Of a stretch of 64,000 nt of DNA, positions 1 through 8,152 are shown in pieces. How positions within the stretch are numbered: position 1 is the stretch's first letter; every line of letters begins with the position of its first letter. Below the pieces are notes generated by a model. That model worked only from the letters and a program-made list of their open reading frames with translations, was not told where the DNA came from and ran no database searches. Made by a program: the position numbers and the translations under genes. This DNA comes from Amycolatopsis acidiphila (GTDB lineage: Bacteria > Actinomycetota > Actinomycetes > Mycobacteriales > Pseudonocardiaceae). Where the stretch lies: assembly GCF_021391495.1 (NCBI RefSeq), contig NZ_CP090063.1, forward strand, positions 6,572,001 through 6,636,000, given 5' to 3'.

Positions 1-388
1 AGGTCGTGACCTGGCCCGCATAGGGGATGAACGGGATGTCTTCATAGGTGTCGCAGCCCGCGCCCGACAGATGCGTCAGGCTGAAACCCTTGAGGGCGGT
101 GCTGTCGTAGTAGTAACCGCCGTGCTGTTCGGTGACCGTGTCCGGGCTCCACTGCACCATCCCGAACGGCACCACCGCCCCGGGGAAGGTGTTCCCCGCG
201 CCGCCGCCCGTGCCCTGGTCCTCGCCGCCCGGCCGGGTGCCGACGAAGGGGTTGACCCACTTCGCCAGATCCTGCGCGGGCGCCGCGTCCGCCTGCACGG
301 CCGGCATGACCATTGAGGTAACCACGAGGCCGGCGGCGAGCGCCAGCCCCCTTCTGACTCGCGAAAGCCTCATCCGGCACCCACTCAC
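1..388 (-). CDS. GH92 alpha-mannosidase, N-terminal part (cut by window edge)
   Basis: The reverse strand encodes a secreted protein that runs off the left edge. A basic N-terminus and hydrophobic stretch (about residues 6-33, ending AVQADA) form a signal peptide. They are followed by WVNPFVGT, GGGAGNTFPGA, PFGMVQWSPDT and GFSLTHLSGAGC, which is the typical start of family GH92 calcium-dependent exo-alpha-mannosidases. I chose the GTG at 388 because AGGAGG lies 5 bases upstream; an in-frame ATG at 373 has no such site. A LacI-type operator sits 12 bases upstream of the start. Divergent lacI and the downstream mannose-6-phosphate isomerase fit a role in releasing mannose from external glycans. 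The catalytic part lies outside the window. Confidence 0.85.
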   Translation of the reverse strand, partial: MSGCRMRLSRVRRGLALAAGLVVTSMVMPAVQADAAPAQDLAKWVNPFVGTRPGGEDQGTGGGAGNTFPGAVVPFGMVQWSPDTVTEQHGGYYYDSTALKGFSLTHLSGAGCDTYEDIPFIPYAGQVTT

Positions 389-399
389 GTCTGCCTCCT

Positions 400-411
400 G
401 ACAACCTTGTC
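400..411. promoter_or_regulatory. LacI-type operator upstream of the GH92 gene
   Basis: GACAACCTTGTC is a 12-base near-palindrome (arms GACAA/TTGTC, centre CC). It differs from the site at 576-587 at one central base. It lies 12 bases upstream of the mannosidase GTG, where a bound repressor would block transcription or early elongation. Confidence 0.6.
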
Positions 412-534
412 GCGCGAGTCACTTTCGTTACCGGCTGACGAGGCGGTCAAGGATCGTGACGGATCCTGTCTTGTTCCGGACAGCCCGATACTCCAAGTGG
501 CGCAAGGGATGCGGAGGGCATCGCACGCACACCA

Positions 535-563
535 TTGACAACCGGACGGCGACGGTGTGGAAT
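535..563 (+). promoter_or_regulatory. Promoter of the lacI-manA-ABC operon
   Basis: A consensus -35 box TTGACA (535-540) is followed by a 17-base spacer and a -10-like TGGAAT (558-563). The expected start point, about 7-11 bases further on, falls at or just before the ATG at 574, so the transcript is probably leaderless. Confidence 0.55.
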
Positions 564-573
564 CCGCTGCATT

Positions 574-1608
574 ATGACAACGTTGTCGGACGGGCATCGT
601 GGGCCGGTCAGTCGCCGGGCCACGATGAGTGACGTCGCCCGGCTGGCGGGGGTCAGCATCAAGACCGTGTCCCGGGTCGTCAACGACGAACCCGCGGTGC
701 ATCCGGAGACCGCCCGGCGGGTGCTGGCCGCCATCGAACAGCTCGGGTTCCGGCGCAACCTCGGCGCCCGCAACCTCCGCCGCGGCTCCACCACCGGCAC
801 CATCGGCCTGGTCGTGGAGGACGTCGGCAACCCGTTCTACTCCGAGCTCAACCGGGCCGTGGAGAAGATCGCCGGTTCCTACGGCCGGCACGTGCTGACC
901 GGTTCCTCGGACGAGAACTCCGAGCGGGAACGCGAGCTGGCGCTGGAGTTCTGCTCGCGCCGCGTCGACGGGCTGCTGATCGTGCCCGCGGGCGCGCAGC
1001 ACCACTACCTGGTGCCGGAGATGCGGGCCGGTACGCCCGTGGTGTTCCTCGACCGCCCGGCCGGCGACATCGTGGCCGACACCGTGCTGGTGGACAACCT
1101 CGGCGGCACCATCGAAGCGGTCGCGCACCTGGCGCGCCAGGGACATCGCCGCATCGCGTTCCTCGGCGACCGGCCGGACATCTTCACGGCCGGCGAGCGC
1201 CTGCGCGGGTTCCGCGAGGGCTGCGTGCGCGCGGGACTGCGCTACGACGAACGGCTCGCGGTGCTGCGGGCGCCGACGCGGGAGAACGTGCTCGACGCGG
1301 TGAACCGCCTGCTGACCGGTCCCCGCCGCGCCACCGCTGTCATCGCGGGGAACAACCGGGTCGCCGTGCACCTGCTGCGCGCGCTGACCCACGTGACCCC
1401 GCGCCCGGCGCTGGTGAGCTTCGACGACTTCGAGCTCGCCGACCTGCTCGACCCGCCCGTCACCGTGATCGGCCACGACGTGGGCCGGCTCGGCAAGGCG
1501 GCGGCCGAGTTGTTGTTCGCCCGGATCCACGGCGAGGATTCCCCGCCGAGAAAGGTAGTTCTGCCCGTGCACCTCGTACCCCGCGGCTCCGGTGAGGTCG
1601 CCCCGTGA
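574..1608 (+). CDS. LacI family transcriptional regulator
   Basis: A 344-residue LacI/GalR repressor. The N-terminal helix-turn-helix reads MSDVARLAGVSIKTVSRVVN (about residues 18-37) and is followed by the hinge helix and a periplasmic-binding-protein-like sugar-sensing domain (GTIGLVVEDVGNPFYSEL onward). I use the ATG at 574, which sits at the predicted transcription start; a TTG at 535 would lie inside the -35 box. The stop overlaps the start of the isomerase gene (GTGA), so the two are co-translated. Two matching operators, here and before the mannosidase, suggest it controls both sides of the divergent locus. The inducer is probably mannose or a derivative, which is inference from the neighbours. 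Confidence 0.9.
   Translation: MTTLSDGHRGPVSRRATMSDVARLAGVSIKTVSRVVNDEPAVHPETARRVLAAIEQLGFRRNLGARNLRRGSTTGTIGLVVEDVGNPFYSELNRAVEKIAGSYGRHVLTGSSDENSERERELALEFCSRRVDGLLIVPAGAQHHYLVPEMRAGTPVVFLDRPAGDIVADTVLVDNLGGTIEAVAHLARQGHRRIAFLGDRPDIFTAGERLRGFREGCVRAGLRYDERLAVLRAPTRENVLDAVNRLLTGPRRATAVIAGNNRVAVHLLRALTHVTPRPALVSFDDFELADLLDPPVTVIGHDVGRLGKAAAELLFARIHGEDSPPRKVVLPVHLVPRGSGEVAP
576..587. promoter_or_regulatory. LacI-type operator over the lacI start codon
   Basis: GACAACGTTGTC is a perfect 12-base palindrome with the central CG usual for LacI-family operators. It begins on the last base of the lacI ATG, just after the predicted start point, so it is well placed for autorepression of lacI and the downstream operon. 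Confidence 0.65.
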
Positions 1609-2615
1609 CCAGCCCCAGCAAGCTTGCGGCCAACCAGCCGCCCCAGTTCTACCGCGGCGGCGCGGCCATCGCCGCCCTCCGAGGCGCCGCCGACGGCAAG
1701 GAGTTCGGCCCCGAGGACTGGGTCGCCTCCACCACGACGCTGTTCGGCCAGGAGGAAACCGGCCTGTCCCGGCTGCCCGACGGCCGGTGGCTGCGGGACG
1801 CGGTCCGCGCCGACCCGGAGTCCTGGCTCGGCGCCAAGCACGTGGCGGCTTTCGCCGGCTCCACCGCACTGCTGGTCAAGCTGCTCGACGCCGGGCAGCG
1901 GTTGCCGGTGCACTTCCACCCGTCGAACTCCTTCGCCCGGAAGCACTTCGACTCCCACTTCGGCAAGACCGAGGCCTGGATCGTGGTCGGCACGAGCGGG
2001 GACGACCCGCGGGTCTACCCCGGCTTCCGGGAGAGCGTGGACCCGGCGACGGTCGGCGAGTGGGTGCGGGAGCAGGACGGTGCCGCGATGCTCGGCGCGC
2101 TGAACAGCGTGCCGGTCAAGCCCGGCGACAACGTCTACATCCCCTCGGGCCTGCCGCACGCGATCGGCGCGGGCGTGTTCGTCGTCGAACTGCAGCAGCC
2201 GACGGACTTCTCGCTCACCATCGAATGGCGGGACTTCCTGCAGAGCCCGGAGAAGGGCCACCTCGGCCTCGGTTTCGACACCGCGTTGCAGGCGCTGGAC
2301 ACCTCGGCGCGCGACCCGGAGTCGATCATCACCCGCACCGGGGCCACCGATGAGTCCATTGTGGAGCTCCTGGTGCCGGGGGCGGCGGAGTTCTTCCGCG
2401 CCGACCGGCTGCACCCGAAGCCCTCGCTGGCGCTGGACCCGTCGTTCACCGTGCTCGTGATGCTCGACGGCCAGGGCACGCTCAAGACCGAGCACGGCGG
2501 GGACCTCGCACTGGCCAAGGGCGACACCGTCGTGGTGCCCTACGCGGCGGGGCAGGCCGAGCTGTCCGGCGAGCTGACGACCATCCGCTGCCGACCCCCA
2601 GCACCGGGAGCCTGA
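1605..2615 (+). CDS. manA: Class I mannose-6-phosphate isomerase
   Basis: A 336-residue cupin-type isomerase that interconverts mannose 6-phosphate and fructose 6-phosphate in the cytoplasm. The zinc ligands of the type I family are visible: HFHP (about 103-106), the glutamate in KTEAW (121-125) and the histidine in LPHAIGAG (about 185). The GTG start overlaps the lacI stop by four bases, and the ABC ATPase follows one base after its stop. Gene order LacI, isomerase, sugar ABC importer implies that imported or released mannose is fed into glycolysis. No sugar kinase is present here, so phosphorylation must be supplied from elsewhere. Confidence 0.85.
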   Translation: MTSPSKLAANQPPQFYRGGAAIAALRGAADGKEFGPEDWVASTTTLFGQEETGLSRLPDGRWLRDAVRADPESWLGAKHVAAFAGSTALLVKLLDAGQRLPVHFHPSNSFARKHFDSHFGKTEAWIVVGTSGDDPRVYPGFRESVDPATVGEWVREQDGAAMLGALNSVPVKPGDNVYIPSGLPHAIGAGVFVVELQQPTDFSLTIEWRDFLQSPEKGHLGLGFDTALQALDTSARDPESIITRTGATDESIVELLVPGAAEFFRADRLHPKPSLALDPSFTVLVMLDGQGTLKTEHGGDLALAKGDTVVVPYAAGQAELSGELTTIRCRPPAPGA

Positions 2616-2616
2616 C

Positions 2617-3384
2617 ATGACCGACGCCGTCCTCCTGGACGCCCAGAACATCGTGAAGCACTACGGCTCGGTCGAGGCGCTGCGCGGCGCGTCGTTCCAG
2701 GCGAGAGCGGGCGAGGTCACCGCGCTGATCGGCGACAACGGCGCCGGGAAGTCGACGTTGATCAAATGCCTCTCCGGCGCCGAGCAGCCGTCCTCGGGGC
2801 GGATCCTGCTGGACGGCGAGCAGGTGCACCTCGACACCCCCACCACCGCGCGCAGGATGGGCATCGAGACCGTGTACCAGGACCTCGCGGTCGCGCCCGA
2901 GCTGGACCCGGCCGCGAACCTGTTCCTGGGCCGGGAGATCCACCGCCGTAGCATCCTCGGCAAGCTCGGGATGCTCGACAAGGCGGAGATGCGGCGCCAA
3001 GCGGTCGAGGAGTTCAAACGACTCGGCGTGACGCTGCAGAGCACGGACGTGCCCATCGGGTCGCTTTCGGGCGGGCAGCGCCAGAGCGTCGCGGTGGCGC
3101 GGTCGGTGGTGTGGGCGAGCAAGGTCGTCTTCATGGACGAGCCGACCGCGGCGCTCGGCGTGGTGCAGCGCGAGCGCGTGCTGGACGTGATCCGCCGGGT
3201 CCGCGACCAGGGCATCGCGGTGGTGCTGATCAGCCACAACATGCCCGAGGTGCTCTCGGTGTCGGACCGGATCGAGGTGCTGCGCCTCGGCACCCGGGTG
3301 GCCCGCTTCCAGGCCGCGGACACCAAGCTCGAGGACCTCGTGGCGGCGATGACCGGCGCGCTGACTCAGGAGGAGGCGGCATGA
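2617..3384 (+). CDS. Sugar ABC transporter ATP-binding protein (single-domain, ribose/fructose type)
   Basis: A 255-residue ATPase with Walker A GDNGAGKST (39-47), signature SLSGGQRQS (about 149-157), Walker B VFMDEPTAAL (171-180) and switch histidine SHN (207). It has one nucleotide-binding domain, unlike the tandem RbsA/XylG type, so it probably works as a homodimer as in FrcA-like systems. It follows the isomerase by one base. Its ATGA stop overlaps a 31-codon reading frame that separates it from the permease. It should energise import of a monosaccharide, probably mannose or fructose given the neighbours. Confidence 0.9.
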   Translation: MTDAVLLDAQNIVKHYGSVEALRGASFQARAGEVTALIGDNGAGKSTLIKCLSGAEQPSSGRILLDGEQVHLDTPTTARRMGIETVYQDLAVAPELDPAANLFLGREIHRRSILGKLGMLDKAEMRRQAVEEFKRLGVTLQSTDVPIGSLSGGQRQSVAVARSVVWASKVVFMDEPTAALGVVQRERVLDVIRRVRDQGIAVVLISHNMPEVLSVSDRIEVLRLGTRVARFQAADTKLEDLVAAMTGALTQEEAA

Positions 3385-3476
3385 GGACTGCTCGCAGGTC
3401 CGGATCATCGAGCACCATGTTCGCCGACGACATGACACCGGCGCGGCTTGCCGCGCGCCACGAGGAGGCGGCATGA
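3381..3476 (+). CDS. Micro-ORF of 31 codons coupled between ATPase and permease
   Basis: A short frame (ends LAARHEEAA) starts at the ATGA of the ATPase stop and ends in the ATGA of the permease start, so it is coupled on both sides. A 15-base direct repeat GAGGAGGCGGCATGA (3370-3384 and 3462-3476) brackets it and supplies a ribosome-binding site and start twice. I recognise no protein family. It may be a relic of a duplication that added 92 bases between two genes that were directly coupled, with translation kept open. Whether the peptide has a function is unknown. Confidence 0.35.
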   Translation: MRTARRSGSSSTMFADDMTPARLAARHEEAA

Positions 3477-4516
3477 CGGCCACCGAGGAGATCCAGTCCA
3501 CTGTGGACGGCGGTGTCGGCAAGCGCTCGCTGGGCCAACGGCTGATCGGCGCGAACACGTTCTGGATCGCGCTCGTGCTGGTCGCGCTGATCGTGGTGTT
3601 CAGCGTGCTCAAGCCGGGCCAGTTCGCGACCGTCTTCACGTTCCAGACGCTGCTGATCGAGACCTCGGTCCTGCTCGTGCTCTCGGTCGGGATGACGTTC
3701 GTGATCATCACCTCCGGGATCGACCTGTCCGTCGGCTCGGTGCTGATCTTCGCCGGGATGGTCTGCGGCAAGACGATGGAAGCGCTTTCCCCGGGCGGCA
3801 ACGCCAGTGCCGCCGGCTGGGGCGTGATCGTCGTCGGGCTGGTCGTGGCTGTGCTGTCCGGCACGATCTGGGGCCTGATCAACGGGTTCCTCATCGCGGT
3901 CGCGAAGATCCCGCCGCTGATCGTCACCCTCGGCACGATGGGCGCGGCGCTCGGCGCGGCGTACCTACTCAACAACGGTTCGGACGTGCGCAGCGTGCCG
4001 ACGGTGCTCAACAAGACGCTCGGCTACGGCACGTCGTTCGGCGGCATCCCGAACCTGGTGCTGGTGGCGGTGGTCATCACGCTGATCGGCGCGTGGCTGC
4101 TGCACACGACGAAGTTCGGCCGCTACACCTACGCGGTCGGCTCGAACGCCGAGGCCGCCCGCCGGTCGGGCATCGGGGTCACGGCGCACCTGCTCAAGGT
4201 GTACCTGCTGACCGGTTTCCTGGCCGGCATCGCGGGGTTCATGTCGCTGGCCTACTACGCCTCGACCACGATCACCGCGCACACCACGGACAACCTGAAC
4301 GCGATCGCGGCGACGGTGATGGGCGGCACGAGCCTGTTCGGCGGCATCGGCTCGGTGCTCGGCACGGTCATCGGGGTGTTCATCCCGGCCGTGCTGAAGA
4401 AGGGGTTCAACATCACCCAGGTGCCGGACTTCTGGCAGATGATCGCGGTCGGCGCGGTGCTCATCGCCGCCGTCTGGTTCGACCAGCGCCGCCGTCGGCA
4501 GCGCAATTCCCGGTAA
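3473..4516 (+). CDS. Sugar ABC transporter permease (RbsC/FrcB type)
   Basis: A 347-residue inner-membrane permease with about eight to ten hydrophobic segments. The family motifs VGMTFVIITSGIDLSVGSV (about residues 78-96) and ATVMGGTSLFGGIGSVLG (about 280-297) are present. The ATG follows a strong GAGGAGG. It forms the channel with the ATPase upstream and the binding protein that follows after a 25-base gap. A basic C-terminal tail (RRRRQR) faces the cytoplasm. Confidence 0.9.
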   Translation: MTATEEIQSTVDGGVGKRSLGQRLIGANTFWIALVLVALIVVFSVLKPGQFATVFTFQTLLIETSVLLVLSVGMTFVIITSGIDLSVGSVLIFAGMVCGKTMEALSPGGNASAAGWGVIVVGLVVAVLSGTIWGLINGFLIAVAKIPPLIVTLGTMGAALGAAYLLNNGSDVRSVPTVLNKTLGYGTSFGGIPNLVLVAVVITLIGAWLLHTTKFGRYTYAVGSNAEAARRSGIGVTAHLLKVYLLTGFLAGIAGFMSLAYYASTTITAHTTDNLNAIAATVMGGTSLFGGIGSVLGTVIGVFIPAVLKKGFNITQVPDFWQMIAVGAVLIAAVWFDQRRRRQRNSR

Positions 4517-4541
4517 CTACTACAACGAAGTAGAGGTCAGC

Positions 4542-5522
4542 ATGAAGAAGGTGCTCACGGCGGGAACGGCCGTCGCGGCGGCGGTCCTGCTCGCGGCCTG
4601 TGGCTCCGGCCAGGTCGGCGGGTCCGGCGGCGGCGACAGCGTGCAGAACAACAAGCAGCTCGCGCTGATCCCCGGTGTGCAGGCCGAACCGTTCTACATC
4701 TCGATGCAGTGCGGCGCGGAGGCCGAGGCGAAGAAGCTCGGCTACACCGTCACCACCTCGGCACCGCAGAAGTTCGACGCGGCACTGCAGACGGAGAAGG
4801 TCAACGCGCTGGGCTCCAGCCCGCCGGCCGCGCTGCTGATCGCCCCGACCGATGACACGGCGATGCTCGCGCCGATCCAGCAGGTCGCCAACCGCGGCAC
4901 GAAGATCGTGCAGGTGGACACGGCGCTGAAGGACTCGAGCCTGGCCGTCTCGTCGATCTCCTCGGACAACGTCGAGGGCGGCAAGCTCGCGGCGCAGACC
5001 CTGGCGCAGCTGGTGGGCGACAAGCCAGGTTCGGTGCTGGTGCTCGACACCATCGCGGGCACCTCGACCACCGCGGCGCGGGCGCAGGGCTTCAGCGACG
5101 AGCTGAAGAACCACCCGAACCTGAAGTCGATCGGCATCCAGTTCACCCAGAACGAGCCGGAGCAGGCGGCGGCGAAGGTCACCGCGGCACTGGCCTCGAC
5201 CCCGGACCTGATCGGCATCTTCGCCACCAACCTCAACACCGGTGAGGGTGCGGCGACCGGGCTGCGCAACGCGGGCAAGATCGGCCAGGTCAACCTGGTC
5301 GGCTTCGACGCCAGTCCGTCCGAGGTGGACGGTCTGCGCAGCGGCGAGTACCAGGCGCTGATCGCGCAGGACCCGGCCATGATCGGCCAGCAGGGCGTGG
5401 ACCAGGCCGTCGCGGCGCTGGAGAACAAGCCGGTGACGAAGACGCTCACCGCGCCACTGCACTCCCTCACCAAGGCGAACATGGACGCCAACTCGCAGTA
5501 CTTCTACAAGCAGCAGTGCTGA
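4542..5522 (+). CDS. Sugar ABC transporter substrate-binding lipoprotein
   Basis: A 326-residue ribose-type solute-binding protein. The N-terminus has a lipoprotein signal with lipobox LAAC at about residues 17-20, so it is anchored outside the membrane. The rest is a type I periplasmic-binding fold (Peripla_BP_4), with segments such as GSSPPAALLIAPTD and NLVGFDASPSEVDGLRSG. It is the last gene of the operon and ends 6 bases before a strong hairpin. Substrate is inferred as a hexose from the lacI-manA context. Confidence 0.9.
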   Translation: MKKVLTAGTAVAAAVLLAACGSGQVGGSGGGDSVQNNKQLALIPGVQAEPFYISMQCGAEAEAKKLGYTVTTSAPQKFDAALQTEKVNALGSSPPAALLIAPTDDTAMLAPIQQVANRGTKIVQVDTALKDSSLAVSSISSDNVEGGKLAAQTLAQLVGDKPGSVLVLDTIAGTSTTAARAQGFSDELKNHPNLKSIGIQFTQNEPEQAAAKVTAALASTPDLIGIFATNLNTGEGAATGLRNAGKIGQVNLVGFDASPSEVDGLRSGEYQALIAQDPAMIGQQGVDQAVAALENKPVTKTLTAPLHSLTKANMDANSQYFYKQQC

Positions 5523-5528
5523 GCCGGG

Positions 5529-5560
5529 AGTGGGCGGACAGCGTGTGCTGTCCGCCCACT
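5529..5560. terminator. Bidirectional terminator hairpin
   Basis: A perfect 14-base-pair stem (AGTGGGCGGACAGC and its complement) closes a GTGT loop. It lies exactly between the convergent sugar-binding-protein gene (stop 5522) and the PEP-mutase-family gene (stop 5563). There is no long T tract, which is usual in high-GC actinobacteria. Confidence 0.8.
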
Positions 5561-5562
5561 TC

Positions 5563-6269
5563 TCACATCTGCTTCAGGTGCTCCGCGAGCCACGTGCGAG
5601 TGGCCCGCCAGAGCCCGGCCCCCAGCGAGATCCGCGCGACGCCGAGCGCGGCCGGATCGGCGTCCGGGATGCGGTTCCCGTTGACCGCCGCGGGGCTCAC
5701 GGCCCGCACGAACTCCCCCAGCACCTCCGGGGAACGGATCGCGATCGGGTACACGCAGTCCGCGCCCGCCGCGAGATACGCCTTCGCCCGCTCGATCGCC
5801 TCCGGCAGCGCCGCCTGCTGGTCCCCTCGAGGAACAGGTCGATCCGCGCGTTGAGCACCAGGTCCTGGCCGGCGGCCTCCCGCACCGCGGCGAGCCGGTC
5901 GGCCTGCTCGCCGACCGCGCGGATCCCGCCGCGGGCGTGGTCGGTGTCCTCCAGGTTGCACCCCACCGCGCCGGCGCCGAGCAACCGCTCGGCCAGCTCG
6001 GCGGCGGGCAGCCCGTATCCCGACTCGGCGTCCACCGTCACCGGGACCGAAACCGCCCGCGCGATCCGCGCCGCCGCGGCGAACATCTCCTCCGCCGGCG
6101 CCTGCTCCCCGTCGGCGTAGCCGAGCGCGGCCGCCACGGCGACCGAACTCGTGGCCACCACGGGAAACCCGGCCTCTTCGACGAGCCGTGCGCTGTCGGC
6201 GTCCCAGGCGTTCGGCAGCAGGAGAGGGTTGCCGGGGACGTGCAGGGCGCGCAGCGCCGCGGCCGTCAC
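5563..6269 (-). pseudogene. Isocitrate lyase/PEP mutase family protein, frameshifted
   Basis: The N-terminal part (GNPLLLPNAWDADSARLVEEAG, VDAESGYG, NLEDTDH) is a clear isocitrate lyase/PEP phosphomutase superfamily enzyme with the metal-binding ED pair. After NARIDLFLEG the frame is lost, and the rest (QQAALPEAIERAKAYLAAGAD, ADCVYPI) continues in another frame. One G is missing in the coding-strand run at 5823-5826 (CCCC on the plus strand; five are needed). The GTG start overlaps the AhpD-like stop (GTGA), so they form an operon. Restored, the protein would be about 235 residues, normal for carboxyphosphonoenolpyruvate-mutase-like members. True mutation or sequencing error cannot be told apart from this sequence. 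Confidence 0.75.
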
Positions 6270-6721
6270 CGGGGCACCGGCGTGCGGCTGGTGACGTTGA
6301 GCCGGTTGAAGGCGTTCATCGTGGTCACGGCCCAGGCGACGGCGGCGTACTGCTCCTCGGTGAGCACCGCGGTCGCCTGCTCGTACACCTCGTCCGGCAC
6401 GTCCTGCGTCTGCGACAGCTTGGTCATCGCATCGGTCAGCGCGAGCGCCGCACGCTCCTGCTCGGTGTAGCGATCGGTCTCCCGCCACGCGTCGAGCAGG
6501 TAGATCCGCTGTTCGGTCTCGCCGTGCTCGCGGGCGTACTTCACGTGCATGTCGAGGCAGAACGCGCAGCCGTTGAGCTGCGAGGCCCGGATCTTGCACA
6601 GTTCGAGGATCAACGGGTCGAGGCCGGCGTCAGCGGCCAGCTTGTTCACGGAGTTGTTCAGTTCGATCAGTTGCTTCAGCAGTTCCGGCTGCTTGCGGCT
6701 GAGTGGGTATCGCGTGCTCAT
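6266..6721 (-). CDS. Carboxymuconolactone decarboxylase/AhpD-like protein
   Basis: A 151-residue all-helical protein with the redox motif CAFCLDMH (Cys52, Cys55, His59) of alkylhydroperoxidase AhpD-core proteins. Members reduce peroxides through the cysteine pair or act as small decarboxylases; the substrate here is unknown. It is transcribed away from the MocR gene, sharing a 45-base intergenic region with an inverted repeat, and is coupled to the downstream PEP-mutase-family gene. This suggests MocR may control the pair. Confidence 0.85.
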   Translation of the reverse strand: MSTRYPLSRKQPELLKQLIELNNSVNKLAADAGLDPLILELCKIRASQLNGCAFCLDMHVKYAREHGETEQRIYLLDAWRETDRYTEQERAALALTDAMTKLSQTQDVPDEVYEQATAVLTEEQYAAVAWAVTTMNAFNRLNVTSRTPVPR

Positions 6722-6738
6722 GCGTTCACGCTATCGTC

Positions 6739-6764
6739 GACTGGCACACGAGTATGGTCCAGTC
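6739..6764. promoter_or_regulatory. Inverted repeat in the mocR/ahpD divergent promoter
   Basis: GACTGG (6739-6744) and CCAGTC (6759-6764) form a 6-base inverted repeat with a 14-base gap, ending 2 bases before the mocR ATG. A -10-like TATGGT (6753-6758) lies inside the gap. The position suits autoregulation by the MocR protein. Confidence 0.45.
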
Positions 6765-6766
6765 TC

Positions 6767-8152
6767 ATGGCGGATTCGTGGTCCAGTTCGGGTTGGGACG
6801 TGCACCTCGACTGGCGGCCGGGCAGCGGGCGGCAGGGGCTCGCGGACGCCGTGCGCCGGGCGGTCCGGGACGGACGGCTCGGCCCCGGGACGGCCCTGCC
6901 GTCGACCCGCGCGCTCGCGAAGGACCTCGGGATCGCCCGCGGCACCGTCACCCGGGTGTACGCCGACCTCACCGTCGAGGGCTACCTGCGCACGAGCCAG
7001 GGCGCGCCGACGCGGGTCGCCGCGGTGAGCTCGCCGTCGTCGCTGAAGGAAAAGGCGGGCCCGCGGGCCGCGCCGTGGGTGCCGGACGCCCGCTGGGACC
7101 TCTACCCCGGGCGTCCGGATCTGTCGTCTTTCCCGCGTGCCGCTTGGCTTTCCGCGACCCGCCGGGTGCTTCAGGAGGCGCCGGCGAGCGTGTTCGACTA
7201 CGGCGACCAGCACGGTTCGGCGGTGCTGCGGGAAGCGCTCGCGCGTTACCTGTCCCGCAGCCGCGGTGTCCTCGCCGAGCCCGACCGCATCATCGTCTGC
7301 GGCGGGTTCAGCCACGGCCTGTCGGCGCTCGCGCGCGTCCTGCACGAGCGCGGTGACGCGGAGGTGGCCTTCGAGAACCCTTCGCTGCCCCAGTTTCGCG
7401 ACCACGTGACGCGGGCCGGTTTGGAGGTCGTCGCCGTCCCGGTGGACGAGCACGGGCTGCGAGTGTCCGAACTGGACAGTCCCGCCGTCGTCGTGACACC
7501 CGCGCACCAGTATCCGTTGGGCGTCACGCTGGCCCCGGAACGCCGGACGGCGCTGGCCCGGTGGGCCACCGGCACCGGCGGGCTGGCGATCGAGGACGAC
7601 TACGACGGCGAGTTCCGGTTCGACCGCCGTCCGGTCGGCGCGCTGCAAGCCCTTGCGCCGGAACGGGTCGTGTACGCGGGCACGGTCAGCAAGACGCTCG
7701 CGCCCGCTCTGCGGATCGGCTGGCTCGTGCTGCCGCGGTTCCTGGTCGAGCCGGTGCGCGCGGCGCTGGCCGACACCGGCTGGCGGCCGCCGGTCGTGGA
7801 CCACCTGGTGCTGGCCGAGATGCTGAACTCGGGGGCGTACGACCGGCACGTGCGGCAACGGCGGCTCGCCTACCGCAGGCGGCGCGACCGGTTGCTGTCC
7901 CTGCTGCCGCCGGGGATCACGGCGGTCGGCATCTCGGCGGGGCTGCACGTGCTGCTCCTGCTTCCGGCAGGCCTGTCCGAGGAGCAGGTGGTCCGTGCGG
8001 CACTGCGCGAGTCCGTCGCGATCGACGGGCTCGGGCGGCACTGGTTCGGCGAGGCCGAGCGGCTGCCGGGCGTCGTGCTCGGCTACGCGACCCCGGCGGA
8101 GCACGCCTTCGGCCCGGCGATCGAGACGCTGATGAAGGTGATCACGCCATGA
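6767..8152 (+). CDS. MocR-type regulator (GntR helix-turn-helix fused to aminotransferase fold)
   Basis: A 461-residue fusion. The N-terminal winged helix (about 12-80; LPSTRALAKDLGIARGTVTRVYADL) is followed by a fold-type I PLP-dependent domain. The PLP-binding lysine is expected in YAGTVSKTLAPALRIGWL (about residue 305), and EDDYDGEFRFDRRPVGAL is a typical MocR segment. Such proteins sense PLP or amino-compound ligands and usually control a divergent gene. Here that would be the AhpD-like/PEP-mutase pair. I use the ATG at 6767, because the frame upstream of it runs antisense through the neighbour. Its stop overlaps an ATG (ATGA) of a decayed hydrolase gene. Confidence 0.88.
   Translation: MADSWSSSGWDVHLDWRPGSGRQGLADAVRRAVRDGRLGPGTALPSTRALAKDLGIARGTVTRVYADLTVEGYLRTSQGAPTRVAAVSSPSSLKEKAGPRAAPWVPDARWDLYPGRPDLSSFPRAAWLSATRRVLQEAPASVFDYGDQHGSAVLREALARYLSRSRGVLAEPDRIIVCGGFSHGLSALARVLHERGDAEVAFENPSLPQFRDHVTRAGLEVVAVPVDEHGLRVSELDSPAVVVTPAHQYPLGVTLAPERRTALARWATGTGGLAIEDDYDGEFRFDRRPVGALQALAPERVVYAGTVSKTLAPALRIGWLVLPRFLVEPVRAALADTGWRPPVVDHLVLAEMLNSGAYDRHVRQRRLAYRRRRDRLLSLLPPGITAVGISAGLHVLLLLPAGLSEEQVVRAALRESVAIDGLGRHWFGEAERLPGVVLGYATPAEHAFGPAIETLMKVITP

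Noticed and set aside
6188..6766. N-terminal extension of the MocR regulator
   Set aside because: The open frame upstream of 6767 runs antisense through the AhpD-like gene and has no helix-turn-helix relation.
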